Assembly (NCBI RefSeq): GCF_000004195.4
Contig: NC_030683.2
Span: 69,721,764-69,785,763, forward strand
Length of the DNA: 64,000 nucleotides
Origin: Xenopus tropicalis
Lineage: Eukaryota > Chordata > Amphibia > Anura > Pipidae
Direction: 5' to 3'
A program made the position numbers and the translations under genes. Numbering within the stretch: position 1 is the stretch's first letter; every line of letters begins with the position of its first letter. The notes beneath the pieces are model-generated. The model was given only the letters and a program-made list of their open reading frames with translations, was not told the DNA's origin and searched no databases. Below are positions 9,256 through 20,354 of this stretch, piece after piece.

Positions 9256-10599
9256 ACATAGTTACACAGTAGATGAGGTTGAAAAAGACCATGTCCATTA
9301 AACTTAAACCTATTGTCTAAGGAAACCTTCTTTACTGCAAATTGATCCAGAGTAAAGCTGCAAAACCACCTGAAGGCTCTCTAATATTCCATAAAAGGGA
9401 AAAATGAACCAATGACTGACCTGTCCTGAACTGTCCTCAAATCAATTTTTACTAACAGTTTAATTTCAGTAAATTTGTAATTTGTCACTTTCTAAAAAGG
9501 TATCCAACCCAAATACGATCTGTCAATATAACTGCTTTGGGAGGAGAATTCCACAACATTACAGCTTTTACCATAAAAAAACACTTTATTTTCCTCTGAA
9601 AGAATGCTTTCTTGCCTGCTAAAAGTATCATACTAATACTGTAAATAACACATTAGTTTTTGTTATGGTTTCTTTGTGAAATGATACATAGTTATTACAG
9701 TTATGGGATCTGTTATCCGGAATGCTTGGGACCTGGATAAGAAGTCTTTTTGTAATTTGGATAACCATACTTTGCTTCCTAAAAATGTTTTAAACAAAAA
9801 ATAAAGCCAGTACAATTATTTTGCAACCAGTAAGGATAAATAATATCTTAGGTACAAGGTACTGCTTTATTATTACAGAGAAAAAGGAAATACATCTAAA
9901 AATGTTGAATTATTTGGTTAAAATAGAGTCTATGAGAGATGGCCTTCCTGTAATATGGAGCTTTTTGGATATCGGGTTTTTGGATAAGAGATACTATACC
10001 TGTATATCCCTACTTAAGCATGTCTTCTCCAGTATGAACAATGTCAACTAGGCCCCTCTATTCTTATAACTGAACCCTTCCATACTCTTTATCAACTTAT
10101 TTACTTGTCATTGGATTATTTATATCCTTTTAAAGCATTGCAGACCAACACTGCACTGCACATTCAGGATGGGGCCTTACAGTTTTTTGTAAAGGTTGAC
10201 CCTCTACTCCTGAGGATCTATACCCTCTTTAATATAAGATATTACCTTGCTTTTCCTTTCCTGCTGCTGAATGTCATTACTTGCTACTATACAGATAAAT
10301 TTATTATCCACAAATACTTGTAAGTCTTTCTCCACCAAATTTTTCCTGATGTTATCCTATGGAGATGTAAGTTGCTTGGATATTTTTAAGTCCCAAATAC
10401 ATAACCTTACATTTAACAACATTTAATCTCATCTGCAACCTAGCTGACCAGAGTCACAGTTTGTCCAGATCCCCCTGTTGACACATCTTAGATGGCTTTG
10501 ATTGGCTTGCATAATTATATGCAAACACAGACACATTGCTTACAAGTAGTTAACAAACAAACTGAACCCTACAGCACCCCTTTAAGAACCCTACTCTAA
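9256..10599 (-). mobile_element. CR1/L2-group LINE 3'-UTR, split by a MITE
   Basis: The left end reads ACATAGTTACACAGTAGATG then GAGGTTGAAAAAGACC, the antisense start of a LINE 3' end. The sequence resumes after the MITE at 9698-10003 and continues with stretches such as TTAAGTCCCAAATACATAAC, CTCATCTGCAACCTAGCTGA and TTTGTCCAGATCC, which form a well-known antisense frog LINE 3' region. It ends at CAGCACCCCTTTAAGAACCC just before the palindromic MITE at 10600. No open RT frame remains. Confidence 0.75.
9698..10003 (-). mobile_element. CAGGTATGGGA-type MITE inserted in LINE
   Basis: This is the same family as 8911-9233 but in opposite orientation: it begins CAGTTATGGGATCTGTTATC and ends AGATACTATACCTG, with TA on both sides. 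It interrupts the antisense LINE 3' region, so it is younger than that LINE. Confidence 0.82.
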
Positions 10600-11103
10600 G
10601 GGGCCCATTTACTTACTCACGAACGGGCCGAATGCGTCCGATTGCGTTTTTTTCGTAATGATCGGTATTTTGCGATTTTTTCGGAAAATTATCGCGACTT
10701 TTTCGTTACCAATACGATTTTTGCGGAAAAACTCGAGTTTTTCGTAGCCATTCCGAAAGTTGCGATTTTTTCGTAGCGTTAAAACTTGCGCAAAAAGTTG
10801 CGATTTTTTCGTAGTGTTAAAACTTGCGCAAAACGTCGCGCCTTTTAAGTTTTAACGCTACGAAAAAAGCGCAACTTTTCGCGCAAGTTTTAACGCTACG
10901 AAAAAATCGCAACTTTCGGAATGGCTACGAAAAACTCGCGTTTTTTCTCGCAAATCGTATTGGTAACGAAAAAGTCGCGATAATTTCCGAAAAGTCGTAA
11001 AGGCGCCGAAAAAATCGCAAAAAATACGAAAAAGTCGCAAAATATTCGTTTTCCAATCGGAATTTTTCCAATTCGGATTCGAATTTGTGGGTTAGTAAAT
11101 CAT
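10600..11103. mobile_element. Palindromic PIF/Harbinger-like MITE, copy 1
   Basis: The element starts TAA|GGGGCCCATTTACTTACTCA and runs into two long arms rich in TTTTTCG / CGAAAAA: GTAGCGTTAAAACTTGCGC at about 10776-10794 is mirrored by GCGCAAGTTTTAACGCTACG at about 10880-10900. Copies 2 and 3 (49487 and 50620) are cleanly flanked by TAA, the 3-bp duplication of PIF/Harbinger. Here the right terminus has decayed (TTAGTAAATCATTAA). CpG density is far above the surroundings. Confidence 0.8.
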
Positions 11104-12511
11104 TAAAAGCAATCAAGTATTTTGTTTCTTGCTGCTTTACAACACTTGGATTGGTATTAATATGGTCTGTAGATTTTGGCTAGCATGTTACCTTTCAGCC
11201 TTTTCTTCTCTTTGTGCACAGATCTACATTCTAGTCTGGCATGAGATGCTGAAACAGACTGAACACATCTAGCTATGTTTATAGAGGGGTTATCATCTTG
11301 AAAAAAATCCTTCTGTCTGGTAATAATATTTGTACAATAAATGGGTCTAGTCACTAAAAAAAGACCTCTTTGTGTAAACCTGCTCCCAAACAAAAATAAA
11401 ATTTTTGCTAGAAAAGGCAAGTCTGAAACTGATAGTCTCATTTACAATCTGCACACAGACCAAGGTGCAGAATTGTGCCTTTTTAAATACCATACACAAT
11501 ACACATGCCCCTGTGTGTGCCCGTTTATTATGGCCCCATGTGCCAGTTTGGTATTTGTGTCTGCAGGGGTGCTTCTGCCATGACGCAAAGTAAGAACCTT
11601 GTCTTAAGCAGCAGGGAGCAGCTAATTCTGCAAAAAGCCTCCTATGGTAGCTTTAAGAGCGGCATTTTCATTTTTTAAAATGAAAAATTGGCTTTGCTAG
11701 TGCAGAGAGTACAATAGTGCTCTTTGTAGTGATGCTAAAATTTTAAGCACTGAGCGGGAGAGAGGGGGCTGCATTCAGGCTGCTGCCTCAGGTGTCTGCT
11801 TTAGTATATGAATTGCATGGAGCAGAACACTGATAAAATAGACTGCTGCACCTAACACCTGCCACCTGACCAGACACACTTGAAAAAGAACACTTTGCAG
11901 CCCAAAACATGCACTTTGTGAGTGCTCCTCTTTGCATCTATATCACCTGACTATGCAGTAAATACAGGTAGTGTAGATGTAGTGTAACTACAGGCACATC
12001 TTACTTTTCTATTCCACATATATCATACAAAGAAGCTTCCTTCCTTCCACACACTGCTGTTAATTCATAATAACCTACTATAACCACCAGATAGACCCAC
12101 TGTGACCAGCAACAATTTTTGTATTGTGCCCTTTGTCAATATATTAAGATGATATTTTACAGCTGTTGGTATTAAAAACCAAGTCTTACCTTAAAGATAC
12201 ATACACATTTACTGGACACTGAAGGGCTGTGAGGTATCACAAATACTTGTATTGGTTAGTGGGTGGAAAATATTTAAAACTGGTCAGGACAAAATTTTAG
12301 GTCTGCAATTAGGGGTTTATTTAAAATTGTTAAAGCTAAATAGTGAATAAAAGTTGATATCCATAAATCATGAATAATTTGTCTGGATCACCAGGCATGT
12401 ATCTTATCAAGCAACTAACAGGAATTGTTTTGTAGGCTGCCACCTGATCTTAATGCTATGGGAAATGATGAGAATGGCAACAACATTTTGTATCATTGAA
12501 CAGAGTTGAGG
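11104..12511. other. No gene; possible MITE relic at about 11575-11960
   Basis: The stretch GCCATGACGCAAAGTAAG ... AGCAGCAGGGAGCAGCT ... GGGGGCTGCATTCAGGCTGC resembles a dispersed frog repeat I recall, but no termini are visible. The rest is AT-rich and unassigned. Confidence 0.35.
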
Positions 12512-12589
12512 CCTATAAACAGGGGTTAACCATTAGGCAACCCTACGCTATAGCCTAGGGGCCCAGTGCAAACAGGGGCCCATTTTACT

Positions 12590-12945
12590 CACAATTTTTT
12601 TTTTATTTGTGCTGAATTGCTGATGCAGAACCTGGCAGGTTGTAGCAGTAGCCAGGTTAAATCAAACAAGCGGCGTATATACCTATGCATTACCCTGTAT
12701 GCCTTGGTAGTGGCCCCTCATTTTGCGTCAGCAGCATTGCGTTTGGGTGCAGTGACAATGCATTGCGTTTGCGTCTGGCGCATGCCAGTGACGTGCTACG
12801 CGCCCAAACTCGATGCAAAGTGAGTGCCAGGGAGTATGGGGTAATGCACAGGCATATGCACCACTTGTTTGATTTAACCTGGCTACTGCCACAACCTGCC
12901 AGGTCCTGCATCAGCAGTTCAGCACAAATAAAAAAAAATGCTAGT
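12590..12945. repeat. Inverted repeat inside the hAT element
   Basis: The left arm contains GCAGAACCTGGCAGGTTGTA then GTAGCCAGGTTAAATCAAAC. The right arm contains GTTTGATTTAACCTGGCTAC then ACAACCTGCCAGGTCCTGC. The arms are about 100 bases and imperfect. A partial third copy of the arm sequence (AACCTGCCAGGTCCTGC) lies at about 13015-13032. Confidence 0.8.
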
Positions 12946-13330
12946 ATAATGGGCCCTGTTGGACATAAACCACTAAGCCAGACTAATTTAATTTGGCTGA
13001 AGCTGCCACAACCTCAACCTGCCAGGTCCTGCTGCATGCATGGACCTAAAGCCATGCAGCCACTTTGTCTAATGGATAGGTTTTGAATGCCTTGTCAAAT
13101 TAGCTTATAACACAGCAGTAGTTAGAGCTAGTGCTTTTAGTAAAACAGTAATCCCCCTTCTTCTTCTGCTTGCTTCTCCTGCACTGACATTAATACATGC
13201 CTCTGCTGCCACAGAGTAGTTGCCACAAGTTTGTACAAGTTGTCTTCTGCTTCTTCTCCTGCTCCCAGGCATAAATAAAAATAGACCTGTGCCACCTGCC
13301 TGTTCTTCTGTAACACAGTTTTTGTCAAAA

Positions 13331-13523
13331 ATGTCAGAAAAAAATGCCTTAGTGGGGCACAAAAAATTGAAAGTTGAAAGGTTTAAAGAGCAGAAGTAGG
13401 TGGACCTGCTTAGGAACATTGGTAAATTGACTGGGTATTTTAAATCTGCTGAATCCTCATCTAGTCATACTCTTGAGCAAGGCCCCAACTCTGTCAGGAA
13501 AGCACAAAGGAAACATTCTAATG
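13331..13523 (+). pseudogene. Possible relic first exon of hAT transposase
   Basis: ATG 13331 gives MSEKNALVGHKKLKVERFKE then a TAG at 13397-13399. The frame continues beyond it with VDLLRNIGKLTGYFKSAESS and reaches a consensus donor (G|GTAAGA) at 13523/13524. Lysine-rich starts followed by L...ITxYF occur at the N-terminus of ZMYM1-like/hAT transposases. The assignment rests on this resemblance and on the hAT termini. The stop codon shows decay. Confidence 0.4.
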
Positions 13524-14148
13524 GTAAGAACTGGTTTAATATTTAATAATTTTCCTGTCTCTGTCTACTCATTGTTATTGATTTGTTTTCTGTTCAGCGA
13601 TAATGCAGTTGACACACACTATCAAAGTACAATGTTTTAAGGTTGCTGCTTTTGAGGTCTTTCCTGTGCTTTCTTTTTGCATGTGTGGTATAAGCTTACT
13701 GGTTGGTTATTTTTCTGATGTGGATTGATACCCCATAATATTTTGACTTTTTAGAAATTATTTTACTGTTACTAATAGTTAATAATTTGAAAGTTAATTG
13801 TTGTATATTTCTAAACTTTTAGCAATGAGGGCCTAGAATGGGGCCCTTTGCAAAGTGTAGCCTAGGGGTCTCACATCTCATTAATCCACCACTGCCTATA
13901 AAGATTTTTAGGTATCCAAGGCTTTTGTGTATCCTTACGAAATATTTTCAATTAGTTAGGAATAAATTTAGAGAGATAATCCCTTTAGTAAATTGTTGGT
14001 AACCTGCTCTGGGATTCAAATGTGAGCTTTCCTATCTTGCTTAGAGCATACTTCTAACAGAATGGGGTTGCCTAGGGCACCTTGGCCCGGGGCTGGGTAT
14101 TAGTGGAATTTTCTACATGAATTTATCTGAATTCAATCTAGCCAATTA

Positions 14149-14155
<7 letters not shown>

Positions 14156-14241
<86 letters not shown>
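14156..14241. repeat. (TA)n microsatellite
   Basis: About 80 bases of alternating TA, preceded by TATATTTTATATA. Confidence 0.95.
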
Positions 14242-14244
<3 letters not shown>

Positions 14245-16384
14245 TTATTGTATATTTATTTATAAATTTTATAATATATTTTACATAAATCTATACCTTC
14301 ATTCATTATGTCTAATATACCCATATAAACTCCTTGGGAGCAGTAACATTTATTATGATTTGTGGGATATAGGTATGACTGGGCCATAATAGCAGCAGTG
14401 TAGTTTACTATACAAAGAAGAACTGACTCCTAGGTAATCAATGTGTGATTTTTTCCACTTAAAAGAAGATTTTATTAAAAAGATTTTCTGGTTCTGAGCT
14501 TTGGAAACATTAATGGGAATTGGTTCTGTTTATATCATGCTGAACTAATGCTCAGATATCAAGTGGAATTTAACCAAAATAGTAAAATAAAAAAATTGAG
14601 GAGACTTGTCAAGGCCGAAGCCTCTGACATTAGAAGTAGCGTTACTAGTTTATCAAAAGGTGAAAAAGAGTTAAATTTCTATAACTGACCCAATGTATTT
14701 GTTGGTCCACTAGCCCATTCCGTCAATCTCTAGTTCAAAGGGAAGCTTACTGCCAGCTTTCTAGACAAAATTATCTCATCCTGGCTAGTTTAGTAAGAAA
14801 TATTCACCACCTACTTACAATGCTCCCTCATGGAACCCCTAATTAAGAGCCTCTTAATGTCTTGACACCAAATATGCTCAGTTTAACCCTTATAATGCTA
14901 AAACTGCTGCTCTGGCATGGCAGACACTCTAGATACATTTTTTCAGTCTGATGAACTTAGTAAAGTTAATATGCCAAGACTTGTTATTCTCATGTGTTAG
15001 TTTATTAATGGTCTTGTGGTAAATTTTCATTTTTGATAAAAAAAGAATCAAATTTGACATTTTGTATTTTGGTGAATATGCCCCATTATACTTACAATAT
15101 GTGAAGGCAGGTTTATTAACATTTGGATTTTAGTGAATTTAAACCAGGAATAAACTAATTTCCATGAAAACCAGAGATATCTAATCATTTATTAAAAGAT
15201 CCAAACTGAAAAAGCACAAATTAATTAAAATGGTAACGAAAATAAAATCCACATTTTTTGTGGTTCTTATGTATTCCTATGAATCTTCTTGGACCGACAA
15301 ACAAAAAAGCCCTGAACACCTCTAAAACCACAAACTGAAAAAAGATTGTAACAATTTACCTAGGTCAGCTCCCCATTGGTAGGTGGTATTTTTACAATTG
15401 CAGTTCTTGTGGTTTTGACCCATATTAAATGGTGAAAAATGTGAATTTTTAACATGAAATAAAAAATTAGTTTTAGTGCAGAAATGAATTGCACAAAAAA
15501 AAAATTAAAACATTAGTAAACCCTTAACCTAGTTGACAGAATTTTAGAGTAAAGATCCATATCAGAGATTCACGTTCACATATAATACTCACAGAGGGCA
15601 GCAATTTTAAACAGATGACAAATTGTATTTACATTTGTCCCTAATTGTGGCAGTAACAATTACACTGTGCTGGAATTCTGGGAAAGAATGTTGGTAAGTT
15701 AGTAAGAAAACATTGTACACATTTTTTGCACTTCGTAGTTCAATTAATGAGCTATTGTCTTGACATAAACTAAAACAAATTCTATTACAAAATTCTGCCT
15801 TTCTTTTAATTTATCTTAATTTTTATCCTTGTTTTACTATAGTTATTGTATACAATAGAATTAGATGTTCCTTTGCTATAATTACATTCTCAGATTGTAA
15901 CTTTTGTAGCAAATTCTTACTGGTATAAATATGTTTGAAATCTGTTATGTCATTATTTCAGAATTTGTATTCATGCTTGATTTCATTATTCAAGGCCGGA
16001 CTTCAAAGAAACCCCTTTGTTTAGCGATTACCATATAGACGTTAAACAAGGATACAGTATGTTCTCATTAATGAGCAACACCAAGGGAATGCAGATGCCT
16101 TATAAAAATGTCAGCATTATTGTGACAACTATATCTCCATAAATTTACTTCACAAAGCTTTTATGCATTTTATCAAAGATGCATTCATATGTTTATGTAT
16201 GATTTGTGAATGTAATGCCTCATACATTTTTTAATATGGTTTTTGAAAGCACAAATCATTGCTACAAAATAGCTGTTAATTTCACAGAGCGAATTACAGT
16301 AACTAAGTAAGAACAAAAAAACAGTCTTAAAAGAACATTTAGTTGTTTCAGTGATGCATTGATTTTGTTACCACAAAGTAAACC
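14242..16384. other. Unique-looking AT-rich DNA, no repeat recognised
   Basis: No gene frame or palindrome. The part at about 15980-16250 is complex, low in simple repeats, and has ATTA/TAAT and CTTTG(A/T) words; see findings. Confidence 0.45.
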
Positions 16385-16389
16385 TGAAG

Positions 16390-16870
16390 TGTGGTAACCG
16401 CTGTTATCAAAGTACGAATGATTCCGAATGCAAAAATGTCGTATTTTTTCTACATTTTTGTACTGTGCGTATTTTTGCGACATTTCTGTTAATTTGCAAT
16501 ACTTTTTCGTACTTTGCGACAATTTGCGCAACAATTTGCGCAACAAAATCGTATTTGTCTCACCGAGTACGAACGTTTCGGATTCATTAAAGCTTCGTTA
16601 TCGTGACTTTCCTTGGGCCAGGTTGGAGCTGCAGAGTGCCATTGAGCCCTATGGGAGACTTTCCTTGGGCCGGGTTGGAGCTGCAGAGTGCCATTGAGTC
16701 CTACGGGAGGCTTCAAAAAACATGCACAGAAGGATCAAAGTCAGAAAGGTTTTCCCGCTGTTTACAATCGTTCGGATACAAAATTTTTGTGACGGATCGC
16801 TACTACAATTTAAAAAGAACTTTTACTATACAGCTTTTTAGGTGTAAGTTACAGGTCCCCTTTAATGGAG
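16390..16870. mobile_element. Degenerate MITE with TTTTCG / TTGCG blocks
   Basis: Words such as GTACGAATGATTCCGAATGC, CGTACTTTGCGACAATTTGC and CCGCTGTTTACAATCGTTCG recur, with changes, in the elements at 18917-19225 and 33537-33806, so these are one related group of CpG-containing foldback repeats. No duplication could be defined at its ends. Confidence 0.6.
16605..16708. repeat. 52-bp tandem duplication
   Basis: The unit GACTTTCCTTGGGCC(A/G)GGTT... ends at CC(T/C)A(T/C)GGGAG and occurs twice back to back with a few differences (16605-16656, 16657-16708). It lies inside the MITE-like region. Confidence 0.9.
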
Positions 16871-18124
16871 AAGTCTGGGGTTTCTGAATGCAATCATGCA
16901 CCACTTCAAGGGCAATTATATAGATTTCATCTATTTTGTATACTCCTGTACTTTTTCAGTTATATGTACTTACTTTCTGGATAATGGATCCTATACTTAC
17001 CTATTCCAAAGTGTTTTTTGCAACATCTCATAAGCTTTATGCATTTACAGTTTAAGCTACTCTCCTTTTTAATGCACTGATGAGCTCTGGAAGGATACCT
17101 GTAGTAGAATTCAAAGGGTGCAGTAAATAAAATAAATCATGCAAGATTATCAAATAAAGAATCATCAAAATAAGGCATTAAGATATCTGCAACAACATGT
17201 ATTGGCAGAGAGCACTGCATAGTTTTGGAATTTGCTCAGTAGCTGCTCCTCTGTTCTGGTTTGCTGCTGTCTGTATTCCTTTCATATTTCTCAGCAAGTA
17301 AATAATAAGTAGAACAGGTGTAGTGTGAAAGAGGAGGGAGAAATATTTTATTTTATCAGTCACACATTATCTTAACTTCACCAGCCTGTCCTGCTTATGA
17401 GTCAATATCACTGAACATCTAATAATAATATTTTTCTGTATTTCAAAGCTAAGAACAATGAATTTAAATAGGGAATACAGTATACATGTAGCAATAAAAT
17501 CTATTTACTAGTTTATGCATTCTTATTCTTACTGAACCATACATTTGCTAGTTCAGTGTGGGTTTTATTATTCCTCTATTTTTACTTCTTCTGCTGGAGT
17601 ACTTAAGTCTTCTTGAACTTTGGTATTAAATAAAATAATTATAGTGGGACGTATTTACTAACATATGTACTAAATTACAGCAGTGCAGTTATCCATAGCA
17701 ATCAGATTTTTGCAGCTATTTTCTAGCTGTTACTAGATTAAAGGTTTTTTTGCACCCCCACATTTAAATACATAAAGTGTTGGAGAGCAACATTAACTAC
17801 TGTATATTCATGTTTTGAGTTTTGCTTAAAGTGAACTAAGTCTGAAACAGCCTCAGTTGGCTGTGCTCTTTAGTCTTCTATTTCATGTCATGTATTTCAA
17901 CTGGAGAAATGACTTTGATACTCCTTACAAATCAAAAATTAGCACCTGTTGTGAGACATTAAAAAGAAAGGAGGACATTATTATGCAATGAGGCTCAGGC
18001 CAAGCAATATTGTTTTTGTGCTGGAATGTGCATAAAACAGCATCTGAGCAGATTAAATCATAACTGGCATTTTTACAAGTCTACTTTTTGGGAAATTAAA
18101 TGCTAAATGCTAAAGCACACATTA
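16871..18124. other. No gene; short MITE end at about 16960-16998
   Basis: CTTTCTGGATAATGGATCCTATACTTACC near 16975-17000 is a decayed end of the CAGGTATGGGA-type MITE. The rest is unassigned. 17840-18080 is complex and could be conserved non-coding DNA. Confidence 0.4.
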
Positions 18125-18550
18125 CTGGTAGTGGAAATACAAGTTTATTGGTATAAATAGCAGGTAAGGATGGTACATGCAATAAATATAGATAAATGGA
18201 GGGCACTCACTTCACAGTCAAAAAAACAGTATAGGTGTTTGGTGCAAAAAACCCCAAAATTGTACCCCCCATATAGGGTACCTAAAACAATAATTTCAAA
18301 TAGAGGTTTGGTTTGCACACAGAAAACACAAGTACAGTGGTAGTATTAAAAAAATAGTAATCCTTTATGCAATATACAAAGAGTTTAACAACAGTCAATT
18401 ACAAAATTACAGAAAATAACACATAAAATAAGTAAGATAATACATATCACAAAAATGTGCATAGGCAAAAAGAGACACACAGGTTAACGGATACACTTGC
18501 CAAAGATGAGAATTACCCCAACGTTTCGGCAAAGAGCCTTTCTTCCTAAG
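18125..18550 (-). mobile_element. Non-autonomous repeat with hammerhead-like end
   Basis: The segment has GGGCACTCAC, runs of short A-rich words, and CCCCAACGTTTCGGCAAAGAGCC. The last motif is of the GG(N)CCGAAACGTTGG type seen in many amphibian dispersed repeats. The left limit is uncertain. No coding capacity. Confidence 0.45.
18523..18547 (-). ncRNA. Hammerhead-like core (degenerate)
   Basis: Minus strand: AGGAAGA (active consensus CTGANGA), then a short stem GGC-TCTTT-GCC, then GAAAC. Two of the invariant core bases (C3, U4) differ. The flanking stems were not resolved by eye. Confidence 0.35.
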
Positions 18551-18790
18551 GATGGTACATGCCCATGAAGTTTAACCTTTTTACCAAAGAAAATTTCTCT
18601 AATCCAGAGGAAGGCAAAAAATGATCTGAATCTGTATACAAGTTACCTTACAAGGGGTGAAAATTCCTTTCTAAATCCAAAAGGGCAAGCAAGCCACACC
18701 TTGCATTTAGGTTCTACTGAGTATTAATATAATTAGCTTTTTATTTAAATGCTAAAAAGTCTACCAATCCAACCTTTTCTTGAAATTATC
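18551..18790 (-). mobile_element. CR1/L2 LINE 3'-UTR fragment, antisense
   Basis: It contains CATGAAGTTTAACCTTTTTACC, CTAATCCAGAGGAAGGCAAAA, ACAAGGGGTGAAAATTCCTT and AAAGGGCAAGCAAGCC, a standard antisense LINE 3' arrangement in frogs, without its terminal tail. Confidence 0.7.
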
Positions 18791-18916
18791 TATCTGCAAG
18801 GAGTTTTTATGGGTGACTGACAAAACACCCATACGCTTAAAAATTCTTCTTGTTGTGCCTACACTCGAAGCTTTGACTCCACAGACACACACAGCCAGTA
18901 TCCGCCAACAAACACC

Positions 18917-19225
18917 AAGGGGGAGATTTATTAAGACATGAACGCTCGGAGCGTTTATTTGAACGCTCTGATCATATTTTCAACGTTTTTTATCGCGCTT
19001 GCATGACTTTTTCGTACGCTTGCGTGAAAAATTCGGAAAGGTTCTGCCGCTGTTTACAATTGTTCGGTACTAAAATTTTGTGACTTTCGGATCGCCAATA
19101 CGATATTATCGTGACTAATACGATTTTTTCGTAAGCATTTTCGTGATTTTTTCGATCCTAAGAAATTATTGTGTCCAATCCAAATTTTTCCCATTTGGGA
19201 TTTGAACTCGTGTTTTAATTAATCG
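18917..19225. mobile_element. GGGGGAGATTTATTAA-type MITE
   Basis: It opens GGGGGAGATTTATTAAGACA and closes CGTGTTTTAATTAATCGGCC with decayed termini. Interior GAACGCTCGGAGCG, CCGCTGTTTACAATTGTTCG and ATCGCCAATACGA match 16390-16870 and 33537-33806. Palindromic tendency, no coding. Confidence 0.65.
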
Positions 19226-19554
19226 GCCTCCAATTGTGAGGATTCAGTGCTTCCGGGTGCAGATAAATGCTGGCTGAGAATCAGCCCTTATGATGACATC
19301 AGATTTTCCCTGTGCCTGCACCCAGAGTCATTGTGTCGACTGAGGTAGAGGCAAACGGAATGGATTTCAGCAAAGAAATGCATACTTGTGTGTTTCAGTG
19401 GTAAGATTTGCTGTGTGCCTGCAATGTCCGATGCAATAGCTCTGGCGCAGGCACATGAAAATTATGATGCTGACATAGGGGCTGATGAGCTCTATCTGGT
19501 ATTTCTACATTAAGGATTTACCTATCTCAGTAGTATTAAAAGCATTTTAAACAG

Positions 19555-19935
19555 TACATTGAATCTCCAGTTTGTCTCTGGGAAGGATTCAATTGTTCTG
19601 TATAATTTGATATAACTGACTGCTTTCAATACCCTCATTGATTAAAAGTTTAAATAAAAGTATATCCAATACAGAACCCTGTGGCAGAACACTCCAAGTA
19701 TATACAATTGACAAACACTCTCTAGACACAATCTTTTAGTTAGTTTAGTATCTCTAGTATCTAGGTACTAATAGCAACATTTGCCTTAATTTAGAAAGCA
19801 AATATTGTGCCACAAAATGAATGTAGATCACACCTATTGCTTTACCACTGTATAACTTGATACATTTTTATATTATAAAGAACTATTACTTGTACAATTT
19901 CTTTGTCCAGGATACTGCATAGACAAATGTATCTT
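19555..19935 (-). mobile_element. LINE 3'-region fragment, antisense
   Basis: Words such as AAGTTTAAATAAAAG, CAGAACCCTGTGGCAGAACAC, GTAGATCACACCTATTGC and TTTACCACTGTATAACTTGA form a recognisable antisense CR1-group segment. It may belong to the same copy as 18551-18790, split by the MITE at 18917. Confidence 0.6.
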
Positions 19936-19983
19936 ATTCACATAACTTCTACATATCTTAAATTGTGAGGTTGAAAACACATA

Positions 19984-20354
19984 GGGGCCAATTCACAAAA
20001 GGTTTTTATCACTTGATGCATAGTTGTATGCGTTAAAAAGTGATCTTTAATTAAGTAATGATTCAAGTCATTTCACATGCATTACTAGTCGTTTTGCATG
20101 TGCAAAAATCTCAAATATCACAAAGTGCTATGTCAATCGCATTGCGATAATTATCTAATAGAAATAATGCATAATTAACACACAATTCACAAACATATTT
20201 TAAGAGTTAAAAGCATAAAATGTGTGGGTAATTACTGTGAAACTTAACACCTCCCAGGAGTAGGAGTCACTAAACATGAGCGACAAGATGGAGTTTGTAG
20301 TTGGATTTTTCCTGGAATCTGAAGAAGAGAATCAAGTATGTGTTCGCCATAGAG
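19984..20354 (+). mobile_element. GGGGCCxATTCACxAAA-type element with coding relic
   Basis: The left end AGGGGCCAATTCACAAAAGG and words such as CATTGCGATAATTATC and TTAACACA relate it to the GATTCACTAAAG elements at 25334 and 51169. Near its interrupted right side is a start-like frame (20278-20353, MSDKMEFVVGFF...QVCVRHR) that recurs in the 51169 element. It is cut off at 20354 by another repeat. Confidence 0.6.

Larger units (their letters stand above)
12520..13894 (+). mobile_element. hAT-superfamily transposon (1375 bp) with 8-bp TSD
   Basis: The element is bounded by CAGGGGTTAACCATTAGG on the left and ATTAATCCACCACTG on the right, with identical 8-bp duplications CCTATAAA at 12512-12519 and 13895-13902. 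Eight-bp duplications and CAG...CTG ends are hAT hallmarks. Both ends carry GTAGCCTAGGGG-like subterminal sequence. Inside are an inverted repeat (12590-12700 against 12835-12945) and a relic coding exon at 13331. Transposase core absent, so non-autonomous. Confidence 0.88.

Noticed and set aside
10858..11116. Minus-strand frames with FATFSYFLRFFRRLYDFSEI
   Set aside because: Translation of the palindromic MITE arm; the same peptide appears at 49700-49985 for the same reason.
12566..13086. Frames of 85-133 codons rich in CxxSS and PQPARSC
   Set aside because: They arise from the inverted repeat inside the hAT element and have no homology I recognise.
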